DNA from: Clavibacter michiganensis subsp. tessellarius
GTDB taxonomy: Bacteria > Actinomycetota > Actinomycetes > Actinomycetales > Microbacteriaceae
Assembly: GCF_021922985.1 (NCBI RefSeq)
Contig: NZ_CP040788.1
Coordinates: 1-64,000 of the forward strand
Length of the DNA stretch: 64,000 nucleotides
Direction: 5' to 3'
A program made the translations under genes and the position numbers. Below the pieces are notes generated by a model. The model had not been told where the DNA came from. It did not search any database and was given only the letters and a program-made list of their open reading frames with translations. Numbering within the stretch: position 1 is the first letter of the stretch; the number at the start of each line of letters is the position of its first letter. Below, piece by piece: positions 50,148 through 58,384 of the stretch.

Positions 50148-51040
50148 GAGCCGGAGGCCCGGAGCGCGCGGGCGGCGCCGCCCAGCCGCACGAGGGCGTC
50201 GACGCGCTCCCGACGCGCGGGGTCCCGCGCGTCCCACGCCGCCGACAGCGCGCACCAGGCCTCCGCCCACGCGAGCACGTCGTCGCGGTCGCGGCCCGTC
50301 TCCTCCGCGACGACGGCGGCGCGGCGCGCGAGCCGCCCGGGCCGCAGCGCGATCGCGAGCGTCGGCTTGCAGAGGACGTTCGCGGTGTCGAAGCCGGGAT
50401 CCCCGCGGAGGGCCTTCGGGTCGATGGCGCGCCAGGCGTCGTCGGCGTCCCGGTCCGTGCCGCCGGCCGCGAGCGCGTCCTCGTCGACGCGCAGCACGTT
50501 CCCGTGATGCACGTCGCCGTGCAGCACGGCGTCCGCCGCGAATCCGTCGAGCAGCTCGCGCAGCACGTCGCGCCCCCGGTCGAGCGTGCGGGGGAGCGGA
50601 CGCTCGGGCTCGAGGAGCTCGCGCGCCCACGTCCGGAGCGGCACGGCCTCGGCGCGCACCGCGTCGGGCACGGGCACGGCGTGGAGGCGCACGGCGGCCC
50701 GCGCGAGGATCCGGGTGGCCCGGTCGTCGCGCGCCGTGGCATCCGGTCCGTCGGCCGACGCCTCGCGCGCCAGCAGCCCGGGATCCACTGCCCGCGCCAT
50801 CAGCACGGCGCCCCGGTCGTCCGACGCGTGCACGCGCACCGCGCCGCGGCCGGCCCACGCGGCGAGGAGCCGGCCCCCGCGCCGCTCCTCCTCCACGAGG
50901 GGCACCTTGAGCGTCAGCGGCGCGCCGTCGCGGCGGACGGGCGCGAGCACGCTGCTCGGGGTGACCGCGACCGGCCCGTCCGGATCCAGCGCCCAGCGCT
51001 CCCGGTACGGCGCGAGCGCGCGCTCCCCGGCCTCGGTCAT
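50144..51040 (-). CDS. Aminoglycoside phosphotransferase-like kinase (APH(6)/StrB type)
   Basis: 298-residue small-molecule kinase. VLHGDVHHGNVL is the catalytic (Brenner) motif and IDPKALRGDPGFDTANVL the metal-binding segment; both resemble streptomycin 6-phosphotransferases and hydroxyurea kinases. A resistance role is possible but not established, since this family also has housekeeping members in actinobacteria. The ATG overlaps the stop of an upstream membrane-protein gene. Confidence 0.85.
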   Translation of the reverse strand: MTEAGERALAPYRERWALDPDGPVAVTPSSVLAPVRRDGAPLTLKVPLVEEERRGGRLLAAWAGRGAVRVHASDDRGAVLMARAVDPGLLAREASADGPDATARDDRATRILARAAVRLHAVPVPDAVRAEAVPLRTWARELLEPERPLPRTLDRGRDVLRELLDGFAADAVLHGDVHHGNVLRVDEDALAAGGTDRDADDAWRAIDPKALRGDPGFDTANVLCKPTLAIALRPGRLARRAAVVAEETGRDRDDVLAWAEAWCALSAAWDARDPARRERVDALVRLGGAARALRASGS

Positions 51041-51687
51041 AGCCGCAGGGCGACGGGCACGCCCGTGAGCGCCATGATCCCGACCACCGCGCCGATGACG
51101 ACGAGCCCGAGCAGCACGAGCACCCCCGCGGCGGCGAGCCGCGACCGCTCGTACCAGGGGAGGATCCCGCGCCGCGTCGCGCGCAGCTGCGCCATGGTGA
51201 GCACGGTGGTCTGCTCGAGGAGGGGCCGGTCGAGCCCGGCGGCCATCTCGCGCATCGTGCGGAGGTCGTGCACGCGCCCGTCGAGGCGGAGCAGGAGCCG
51301 TCCGTCCGCGTCGAGCGCGAACAGGCGCGGCTGCGTGTCGAGGGTCAGGCCCTGGTAGACGTGCACCACCACGACGTGGTGCACGTCGCTCCCGCGCACG
51401 CTGGTGCGGCGCCCGAGGAAGCGCGCCTCGACGTCGCCGGACGCGGGGTCGACGCTCACGTAGGACGACCGGTAGAGGATCCCGAGCACGGCCGCGACCA
51501 GCGCGACGACGCCCACCCCCACGAGCACGGCGGCGGCGTTGCCCGACGGGACGGCGAGCACGAGGAGCGCGGCGCCGAGCGGCACCACGAGCGCGAGGGT
51601 CGCGAGGCCGAGCTGCCGGAGCAGGGCAGGGCGCGGCCGGATGACCGTGAGGGAGCGCTCGCCCTCGTCCGTCCCGCGGTGCTGCAC
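51037..51687 (-). CDS. Hypothetical three-helix membrane protein
   Basis: 216 residues: helices at about 27-47 and 51-70 and one at the C terminus (LAAAGVLVLLGLVVIGAVVGIMAL), with a soluble middle region (SSYVSVDPASGDVEARFLGR) that resembles a PH-like strand pattern. GGAGG stands before the ATG. Overlap with the kinase gene implies joint transcription. No family recognised with confidence. Confidence 0.7.
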   Translation of the reverse strand: MQHRGTDEGERSLTVIRPRPALLRQLGLATLALVVPLGAALLVLAVPSGNAAAVLVGVGVVALVAAVLGILYRSSYVSVDPASGDVEARFLGRRTSVRGSDVHHVVVVHVYQGLTLDTQPRLFALDADGRLLLRLDGRVHDLRTMREMAAGLDRPLLEQTTVLTMAQLRATRRGILPWYERSRLAAAGVLVLLGLVVIGAVVGIMALTGVPVALRL

Positions 51688-51926
51688 GTCGCCTCCGGTC
51701 CTGGTCCGACGCCGTCCCCGCGTCCGTCGCCCCGTGCCCGCGGCCTCGCGGCGGCGGGCGGCCGCGGATGCGCGGACGGGCAGACGGCCCCAGCCTAGGC
51801 GCGCGGGCCCGCGACGGTCGTGGGCGCTATGGGGGACACGCGCGGCGCCCCGGGGTACACGGCGCGGGATGCGCGGGCGGGGAGGGGCCGGGAGGCACGG
51901 GCGGGGCCGTGCGCCGCGCGGGACGA

Positions 51927-51963
51927 CGAGAGCCCCGCCGGACGGATCCGGGCGGGGCTCTCG
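51927..51963 (-). terminator. Terminator after tRNA-Ser
   Basis: CGAGAGCCCCGCC (51927-51939) pairs perfectly with GGCGGGGCTCTCG (51951-51963), 11-nt loop; on the minus strand it starts 7 nt after the tRNA 3' end. Confidence 0.78.
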
Positions 51964-51969
51964 AGCATC

Positions 51970-52057
51970 TGGCGGAGGATAGGGGATTCGAACCCCTGAG
52001 GGCTTTCACCCAACACGCTTTCCAAGCGTGCGCCATAGGCCACTAGGCGAATCCTCC
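51970..52057 (-). tRNA. tRNA-Ser (anticodon GGA)
   Basis: Reads TCC and TCT codons. On the minus strand: acceptor GGAGGAT/ATCCTCC, anticodon arm CACGC-TTGGAAA-GCGTG with GGA, a long variable arm (GTTGGGTGAAAGCCCTC region) typical of class II Ser tRNA, T arm GGGGTTCGAATCCCC, discriminator G and an encoded CCA. Confidence 0.96.
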
Positions 52058-52103
52058 ATGACGCGTGCCGCAGGCGTCAGGAACGTCGCGGCACCCGTCG
52101 ATA

Positions 52104-54878
52104 CTACCTGCCCGCGAGCAGGGTCGATGCACCCGGGGTGTCGAGGAGCCCGGCGAGGGCCCGACGCGAGGGCGCGCCGAGCTTCGCGCGCGCCTGGTAG
52201 AGGTGCGACTCCACCGTGCGCACCGACAGGAACAGGCGCCCCGCGATCTCCCGGTTGCTGAGCCCCTGCGCCGCCAGCACCCCGATCTCGAGCTCGCGCC
52301 GGGTGAGCATGCTCACGTCGAGCACGGGCGCGGCGGCGGTCGCGGACGCCGCGGGGGCGCCGCGGTCGATGCGCGACTGGATCCGGCCGAGCGCGGCGCG
52401 GGCATGGGTCAGCGCGGGCGCGTCGTCGGCGAGCATCCGCACCAGGTCCTCGCATGCCACCCGGGCCTGGAGGGCGAGGCCGGACGCCTCGAGCGTGCGC
52501 ACGCCCTGCTCGAGGAGCGCCGCGTCGCCCGTGCGGGACCCCTCGACGACCTCGGCCATGCCGTGCAGGGCGGGCACGTCGGTGCGGTCGCGCACGCGGC
52601 GGGCGCCCTCGACGAGGCGCGGGTCCTCGGACCCCAGCGTCCAGGCGCGGAAGAGCATGCCCGCGCGGAGCGCGTGGGCCTCGCCGCTCAGGTCGCCCAT
52701 GTCGAGGAGCAGCGTCGCCGCCTCCTCGGGCCGGCCGCGGCCCGCGAGGATCTCGACCCGCACGCCCTCCGCGAGCATCCGCTGGTACGGGTAGCGCGGA
52801 TCCGCCCGGTGCGCGATGTCCGTGGCGATGCGCTCGGCCTCGTCGGTGCGGCCGCGGAGCGCGAGCACGCGGGCGCGCTGCATGCCGATCCAGAGCCGCC
52901 ACGTGCCGATGTCGGGGCCGATGAGGCGGTCGTCGGCGAGGGTCAGCTCCGCCTCCGCGCGGTCGAGCCGCCCGAGGTCGAGGGCCACGCCGCCCGTGAT
53001 GGCGCCGAGGACGGGGATGAACCACTGCGCGTCCTGCGCGATGGCCGACTCGACCCACGCGTCGAGCTCGCGCTCGAGGTCCGGCAGGTCGAGGCGGCAG
53101 AGCCGGCGGCTGAAGGCGCTCGCCGAGAGCAGCTCCAGTCGAGCCTCCTCGAGCAGGATGTCGTCGTAGGTGCCGCGCCGGTCCTCCCGATCGGAGACGA
53201 GGGCGAGCCCCGCGTCGATGGCCTCCCCGAGCTCGGCGCCGCGCCCGAGGTGCCCGAGCGCGAGCACCACGGCCCGGTGCGCGCGGAGGCGCACGAGCGT
53301 GCTCGAGGCGAGCCCGGCGGCGGCACGGCCCTGCGCGAGCGCGCCCTCCCAGTCCATGAGGCCGAGGGCCATGGCGGCGGCGATGGACTCGGCCTGGGCG
53401 CGCACGTCCGCGGCGACGCCGGGATCCGCGCGCGCGGCCTCGAGGATCGCGCGCATCCGGTCGGTGCCCGGCAGGACGGCGTGCGTGGCGACGATCCGCA
53501 CGTGCAGCAGCTCGACGCCCTCGCGCGCGGTCAGCCCCTCGCTGGCCACCGCGTCGAGGACCTCGACGGCGCGGGCCGGGTTGCCGAGCACGGTGAGGGC
53601 GCGCGAGGTCTCGCACGCCGCGTAGGCGACGGATCCGCCCTCGGCCGCGATCTCCGCGAAGGCCAGCGCGTCGTGGGTCATGCCCACGTCGTTGGCGAGG
53701 CGCGCGGCGACGAGGTGCACGGCCGCGAGGGTCGCGGGGCCGAAGCGCGTGACGGCGGCGTCCCGCTCCTCGTCGGACAGCGTGCGGGCGATGAGGAGGC
53801 TCTCCTTCGGGCTGAGCGGGACGCCGTGCGCCGCCTCCTGGAGCAGCATCCGCACGACGCGGCGGGTCAGGGCGTCGACGGCGTCGGGGTCGGTGCGGGC
53901 GAGCGCCGCCTCCGCCTCGAGCAGGTCGGCGCGGAGGATCATGTCGCCCTGCGTCTGCACGCGGGCGAGGCCGCGCGCGCGGAGGACCCGGAGGACCGTC
54001 TCGCCGAACAGACGCGCGGCGCGCTGGTACGGCGCGCCGTCGAGGCGGGCCAGGAGCACGAGCGTCGCGCGCTCGTCGTCGCCGAGCGGCGCGACCCGCG
54101 AGGAGACGAGCTCGAGGATGCGCGCCCGGGGCGCGTGCGGGCTCGGGAACGCGTAGCCGCTCACGGACCGCGCGGTGGCGCCGGTCTCCAGCGCCTCGAA
54201 GGCCAGCTCGCGCACGAGGAACGGGCGGCCGCCGCTGCGGCGCTGGATCTGCACGCGCGTCGCCTGGTCGAGCGCCACGGAGCCGGCGAGCGAGTCGATC
54301 ATGGCGTCGACCTCGGCCGGGTCGAGGGGCGCGAGGTCGAGGCGCTCGGCGTACCCGGTGCGCCAGAGGCCCAGGATCTCGTGCGCGGCCTGCGCGGTGC
54401 GGACGAGCGGGTCGCCGGCGTCCGAGGATCCGCGGAGCTGGCGCGCGTCGCTGCCGGTGTCGTCGATCGTGACCAGCAGCGTGCAGCGCTCCGACGCGCG
54501 CGCCTCCACCAGCGCCTGGCGCATCTCCGGGGAGAGGAGGTGCGCGTCGTCGAGCACGACGACGGGCCGGGCGGCGGGCAGCGGGCGGGGGGCGCGGAGC
54601 CCGGGGAGCTGGTCGATGACCCGGCGCAGGACGTCGGCGAGGTCGGGCGTGGAGGCGTGGGCCCGGATCACCGTGAGGCCGTTGCGGGTGAGCGCGTCGG
54701 CCACGCGGCCGGCGACGTAGCTGCGGCCGGATCCGACGGCACCCGTGACGATCGCGCTGGTGCCGGCGGCGAGCCAGCGCTCCAGCGTCTCCAGGTCGCG
54801 GGCGCGACCGGTGGTCCCGGGCGCGGTCGTGTCCGGCCGGGTGCTCGACCGGCTGTAGGTGTGCGTCATCTGCTTCAT
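52104..54878 (-). CDS. Large LuxR-family ATPase regulator (LAL)
   Basis: 924-residue transcription factor. An N-terminal AAA-type ATPase (Walker A-like GAVGSGRS at residues 46-53, Walker B VVVLDDAH at 106-113) is followed by a long helical TPR-like middle and a C-terminal LuxR HTH (LTRRELEIGVLAAQGLSNRE, RTVESHLYQARAKLG). The Walker A Lys is Arg52, so nucleotide use may be altered. Start at MKQMTHTYSR has a G-rich upstream site; longer starts look non-coding. Target genes unknown. Confidence 0.9.
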   Translation of the reverse strand: MKQMTHTYSRSSTRPDTTAPGTTGRARDLETLERWLAAGTSAIVTGAVGSGRSYVAGRVADALTRNGLTVIRAHASTPDLADVLRRVIDQLPGLRAPRPLPAARPVVVLDDAHLLSPEMRQALVEARASERCTLLVTIDDTGSDARQLRGSSDAGDPLVRTAQAAHEILGLWRTGYAERLDLAPLDPAEVDAMIDSLAGSVALDQATRVQIQRRSGGRPFLVRELAFEALETGATARSVSGYAFPSPHAPRARILELVSSRVAPLGDDERATLVLLARLDGAPYQRAARLFGETVLRVLRARGLARVQTQGDMILRADLLEAEAALARTDPDAVDALTRRVVRMLLQEAAHGVPLSPKESLLIARTLSDEERDAAVTRFGPATLAAVHLVAARLANDVGMTHDALAFAEIAAEGGSVAYAACETSRALTVLGNPARAVEVLDAVASEGLTAREGVELLHVRIVATHAVLPGTDRMRAILEAARADPGVAADVRAQAESIAAAMALGLMDWEGALAQGRAAAGLASSTLVRLRAHRAVVLALGHLGRGAELGEAIDAGLALVSDREDRRGTYDDILLEEARLELLSASAFSRRLCRLDLPDLERELDAWVESAIAQDAQWFIPVLGAITGGVALDLGRLDRAEAELTLADDRLIGPDIGTWRLWIGMQRARVLALRGRTDEAERIATDIAHRADPRYPYQRMLAEGVRVEILAGRGRPEEAATLLLDMGDLSGEAHALRAGMLFRAWTLGSEDPRLVEGARRVRDRTDVPALHGMAEVVEGSRTGDAALLEQGVRTLEASGLALQARVACEDLVRMLADDAPALTHARAALGRIQSRIDRGAPAASATAAAPVLDVSMLTRRELEIGVLAAQGLSNREIAGRLFLSVRTVESHLYQARAKLGAPSRRALAGLLDTPGASTLLAGR

Positions 54879-55205
54879 GTGACCCCCGTCGCGGAAAAGC
54901 GGAGCCCGCGCTGCATCCCCCGATGGCGGAGCGGGCCGTGTGACCCCATCTTGCGCGGTTCCCGGCGGTCGGGCCAGGCACACCGGCCCTTACTGATCGA
55001 TCGGACCGCGGAAATAAGTAGTCCGCACTGTGGGGGACACGATCCGGTGTGCCTAACGTGTTCCACATGTCCGGGCATGGGGATGCTCCGGACGGTGCGC
55101 CACGGCGCACGATGCGCGCGACCAGCGGGAGGACGACGGCTTCGGGTGCCGTCGACCCGCGGCGCCGCGCGCGGCACGACCCGGGTGCCTCAGCAAGCCC
55201 GGAAG
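54879..55205. other. Intergenic region upstream of the LuxR gene
   Basis: About 330 bp, no supported gene. An A/T-rich spot reads TACTTATTT on the minus strand (55020-55012), a possible -10 for the LuxR regulator. Nothing else recognised. Confidence 0.45.
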
Positions 55206-55246
55206 CGGATGACGGCCCCCTCCGGGGAGGAGGGGGCCGTCATCCG
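55206..55246 (-). terminator. Strong 18-bp terminator hairpin
   Basis: Perfect pairing of 55206-55223 with 55229-55246 (outer CGGATGACGG / CCGTCATCCG), 5-nt loop. It lies 32 bp beyond the stop of the NAD(P)-binding gene. Confidence 0.85.
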
Positions 55247-55277
55247 GATGGGCGCAGGGCGCCCGTGCGGGGTCGCG

Positions 55278-55931
55278 CTAGTAGCGGAGCCCCGCGATGG
55301 CCTCGGCGACGGGCTCCTCGCCCGAGATCGCCTCGAACTGGACGCGGACGCCCGTGCCGTCGATGAGGGCGGTCGCGACGATGTCGGCGACGTCCGCACG
55401 CGGGATGGTGCCACGGCCGGTGGAGGTGCCCACCTGGATCCGGCCGGTGCCGGCGTCGTCGGTGAGGCCGCCGGGACGCACGATGGTCCAGTCGATGTCG
55501 CGCGCCCGGAGGTCGGCGTCCGCCTCGGACTTCGCGCGCTGGTAGATCTCGTAGGTGTCGTCGCTGTCGGGGTCGAAGCCGTCGACGGCCATGGCGGAGA
55601 TCATGACGTAGCGGGTGACGCCGGCCTTCTCGGCGGCGTCGGCGAGCAGGATCGCGCCGTCGCGGTCGATGGTGAGCTTGCGCTCGGGTCCCGAGTCGGG
55701 TCCGCCGCCCGCTGCGAAGACCACCGCGTCGGCGCCCTGGAGCGCCTCGGCGACCTGGTCCACGACGCTCTCCTCCAGATCCAGCACGAGCGCCTCGGCG
55801 CCCGCGGCGGCGAGGTCGGACGCGTGGTCCGGGTTGCGGACGATGCCGACGGGCTGGTGGCCCTGGTCGGCGAGGCGTCGTTCGAGCAGTCGGGCGATCT
55901 GGCCGTGTCCTCCGGCGATGACTATGCGCAT
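55278..55931 (-). CDS. NAD(P)-binding SDR-like protein (NmrA/YwnB type)
   Basis: 217-residue atypical short-chain dehydrogenase. The N-terminal GGHGQIARLLERRLA is a modified dinucleotide loop, and TRYVMISAMAVDG and DWTIVRPGGLTDD are the conserved segments of the NmrA/SDR_a5 family. Likely a redox sensor or small reductase; no substrate seen. Minus-strand TAGCGT (55944-55939) stands 7 nt before the ATG, which suggests a leaderless start, although GGAGGG lies in between. Confidence 0.88.
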   Translation of the reverse strand: MRIVIAGGHGQIARLLERRLADQGHQPVGIVRNPDHASDLAAAGAEALVLDLEESVVDQVAEALQGADAVVFAAGGGPDSGPERKLTIDRDGAILLADAAEKAGVTRYVMISAMAVDGFDPDSDDTYEIYQRAKSEADADLRARDIDWTIVRPGGLTDDAGTGRIQVGTSTGRGTIPRADVADIVATALIDGTGVRVQFEAISGEEPVAEAIAGLRY

Positions 55932-56005
55932 GCCCTCCACGCTACGCGCGGATCGTGACCGGCTCCTGGGCGGGCGGCGCCGAACGGCGGGCGCCCGGCG
56001 TCGGG

Positions 56006-56011
56006 TACACT
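56006..56011 (+). promoter_or_regulatory. -10 TACACT of the SRP RNA gene
   Basis: TACACT placed 6-7 nt before the predicted RNA 5' end (about 56017); -35 not obvious. Confidence 0.55.
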
Positions 56012-56016
56012 CGGTG

Positions 56017-56116
56017 TCGGCTCCTCGCGTGGTGCCATCCAGGTGAACTCCCCCAGGGCGGAGACGCAGCAAGGGCAGCCGGGCTCTGGCAGGTGCGCGA
56101 GGGGTCTTCTCCTTTT
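56017..56116 (+). ncRNA. ffs: Signal recognition particle RNA (4.5S type)
   Basis: Scaffold RNA of the SRP that binds Ffh and directs ribosomes to the membrane. The apical domain is clear: CCATCCAGGTGAACTCCCCC, GGCGGAGACGCAGCAAGGGC and CGGGCTCTGG. The ends pair as CTCCTCGCG with CGCGAGGGG. TCTTCTCCTTTT after the stem is a good termination tail. Exact ends are estimates. It stands alone between an NAD(P)-binding gene (opposite strand) and pta. Confidence 0.88.
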
Positions 56117-56167
56117 AACCCGGGTCGTCGTGCAGTCCGGACCCGGCCGCCTGGCAGGCGACGCCCA

Positions 56168-56173
56168 TAGGCT
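56168..56173 (+). promoter_or_regulatory. -10 TAGGCT, leaderless start of pta
   Basis: TAGGCT followed by 6 nt and the ATG at 56180; no Shine-Dalgarno sequence. Transcription would begin at the start codon. Confidence 0.5.
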
Positions 56174-56179
56174 TGTCGC

Positions 56180-58297
56180 ATGGCTCGGAGCATCTACATC
56201 ACGTCCGCCGAAGGGCACTCGGGCAAGTCGACGGTCGCGCTGGGCGTGCTCGACACCCTGACCCACCAGATCCAGCGGGTGGGCGTGTTCCGGCCCATCG
56301 CGCGCTCCATCGTCGAGCGCGACTACGTGCTCGAGGCGCTGCTGTCGCACGACGGCGTCGACCTCGAGTACGACGAGTGCGTCGGCGTCACCTACGACGA
56401 CGTGCACGCGGATCCCGAGGCCGCCCTCTCGCGCATCGTCGAGCGCTACAAGGCCGTCGAGGCGAAGTGCGACGCGGTCGTCATCGTCGGCAGCGACTAC
56501 ACCGACGTGGGCAGCCCCACCGAGCTGTCCTTCAACGCGCGCATCGCCGCGAACCTCGGCGCGCCCGTGCTGCTCGTGCTCACCGGTCGCCGCACGGACG
56601 AGACCGGAGGCCGCAGCCCGGACGAGATGCGCCAGATCGCCGACCTCGCGATCCCCGAGCTCGTCACGGCGCACGCGGGCCTCCTCGGCGTCGTCGTCAA
56701 CCGCGCCGACCCGGAGGCGCTCGACGCCATCACGGCCGCCATCCCCGCGGCGATCCCCACCTCCCTCCAGGCGCAGGCGCCGCATGTGCCCGTGTGGGCC
56801 ATCCCCGAGGACGCGTTCCTCGTCGCGCCGACCGTCGCCGAGCTCCTCGACGCCGTCGACGGCGAGCTCGTCAAGGGCGACCCGGCGCTCCTCAGCCGCG
56901 AGGCCCTCGGCGTCGTCGTCTCCGCCATGTCGATGGAGAACGTGCTCGCGCGCCTCACCGAGGGCGCCATCGTCGTGATCCCCGGCGACCGCAGCGAGGT
57001 CCTCCTCGGCGTGCTCACGGCCCACGCCTCCGAGACCTTCCCCACGGTCGCGGGCATCGTGCTCAACGGCGGGTTCGCGCTGTCGCCCACCATCGAGACG
57101 CTCGTCACCGGGCTCGACCAGACCCTGCCGATCATCTCCACCGAGCTCGGCACCTACGAGACGGCGAAGCGCATCACGCAGACCCGCGGGCGGCTCTCGC
57201 CCGAGTCGGCCCGCAAGATGGACACGGCGCTCGCCGCGTTCGAGCAGCACGTCGACACGTCCCGGCTGCTCGAGCTGCTCGACGTCAGCCGCTCCGACGT
57301 CGTGACACCGCTCATGTTCGAGTTCGGCCTCATCGAGCGCGCCAGGAAGGCCGGCAAGCGCATCGTGCTGCCCGAGGGCACAGACGACCGCGTGCTGCGG
57401 GCCGCGGGCACGATCCTCAGCCGCGGCATCGCCGACGTCACGATCCTCGGCGAGGAGATCGAGGTGCGCTCGCGCGCCATCGGGCTCGGCATCGACATCG
57501 GCCGCGCCACCGTGCTCAGCCCCTTCGACGCCGTGCTCCGCGAGCGGTTCGCGGAGGAGTACGTGAAGCTCCGCGCGCACAAGGGGATGGTGCTCGACAT
57601 CGCGCGCGAGACCGTCACGGACGTCTCCTACTTCGGCACGATGATGGTGCAGCTCGGCCTCGCCGACGGCATGGTCTCGGGCGCCGCGCACACGACGGCG
57701 CACACGATCCGGCCGGGCTTCGAGATCATCAAGACCACCGACGGCGTCTCCGTCGTCTCCTCCGTGTTCCTCATGGCGCTCGCGGACCGCGTGCTCGTCT
57801 ACGGCGACTGCGCCGTGAACCCGGATCCCACGGCCGACCAGCTCGCCGACATCGCCATCTCGTCGGCGGCGACCGCGGCGCAGTTCGGCATCGAGCCGCG
57901 CATCGCGATGCTGTCGTACTCGACGGGGGAGTCGGGCGCCGGCGCCGACGTGGAGAAGGTGCGCCAGGCCACGGCGCGCGTGCGGGAGCTGCGGCCCGAC
58001 CTCGCGGTCGAGGGCCCGATCCAGTACGACGCGGCCGCCGACGCGGCGGTCGCCGCCACGAAGATGCCGGGATCCGCGGTCGCCGGACGCGCGACGGTGT
58101 TCATCTTCCCGGACCTCAACACGGGCAACAACACCTACAAGGCCGTGCAGCGCTCGGCCGGCGCGGTCGCCATCGGGCCCGTGCTGCAGGGCCTCCGCAA
58201 GCCCATCAACGACCTGTCGCGCGGCGCGCTCGTGCAGGACATCGTGAACACCGTCGCCATCACCGCCATCCAGGCCGAGGGGATCGACGCGGTCTGA
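56180..58297 (+). CDS. pta: Phosphate acetyltransferase, long form
   Basis: Interconverts acetyl-CoA and acetyl phosphate. The 705-residue long type has an N-terminal P-loop domain (SAEGHSGKSTVALGVLDTL), a central DRTGG domain and the C-terminal PTA/PTB catalytic domain starting near RIVLPEGTDDRVLRAAG. SYSTGESGAGADVEKV and NTGNNTYKAVQRSAGA are catalytic-domain signatures. Acts with AckA 87 bp downstream in acetate overflow or uptake. Confidence 0.97.
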   Translation: MARSIYITSAEGHSGKSTVALGVLDTLTHQIQRVGVFRPIARSIVERDYVLEALLSHDGVDLEYDECVGVTYDDVHADPEAALSRIVERYKAVEAKCDAVVIVGSDYTDVGSPTELSFNARIAANLGAPVLLVLTGRRTDETGGRSPDEMRQIADLAIPELVTAHAGLLGVVVNRADPEALDAITAAIPAAIPTSLQAQAPHVPVWAIPEDAFLVAPTVAELLDAVDGELVKGDPALLSREALGVVVSAMSMENVLARLTEGAIVVIPGDRSEVLLGVLTAHASETFPTVAGIVLNGGFALSPTIETLVTGLDQTLPIISTELGTYETAKRITQTRGRLSPESARKMDTALAAFEQHVDTSRLLELLDVSRSDVVTPLMFEFGLIERARKAGKRIVLPEGTDDRVLRAAGTILSRGIADVTILGEEIEVRSRAIGLGIDIGRATVLSPFDAVLRERFAEEYVKLRAHKGMVLDIARETVTDVSYFGTMMVQLGLADGMVSGAAHTTAHTIRPGFEIIKTTDGVSVVSSVFLMALADRVLVYGDCAVNPDPTADQLADIAISSAATAAQFGIEPRIAMLSYSTGESGAGADVEKVRQATARVRELRPDLAVEGPIQYDAAADAAVAATKMPGSAVAGRATVFIFPDLNTGNNTYKAVQRSAGAVAIGPVLQGLRKPINDLSRGALVQDIVNTVAITAIQAEGIDAV

Positions 58298-58384
58298 CCG
58301 CGCGTCCTCCCGCACCGCACCTCCCCGCCCCGCCCCGCCCCGCACCTCCCCACCCCGTCCGCCGCCCCCGTCAGGAGCCCGCCC
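58298..58384 (-). other. C-rich spacer with a G-quadruplex motif on the minus strand
   Basis: CCCC repeated four times with single-G spacers (58323-58341). The complementary strand is GGGGC-type and could fold into a quadruplex ahead of ackA. Confidence 0.6.

Noticed and set aside
47067..50858. Long minus-strand frame opposite the Bcr exporter and the acyltransferase-like gene
   Set aside because: Composition rich in Arg, Asp and His, with no motifs; both plus-strand genes have clear families.
51970..52057. tRNA-Ser as an integration site for a mobile element
   Set aside because: No integrase gene or duplicated tRNA 3' end seen on either side in the window.
54879..55205. Small plus-strand open frames in the gap before the LuxR gene
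   Set aside because: No ribosome-binding site, Arg/Gly-rich composition, and overlap with a terminator hairpin.
52065..55958. Long plus-strand frame opposite the LuxR regulator
   Set aside because: Antisense shadow; the minus strand has an ATPase and LuxR HTH.
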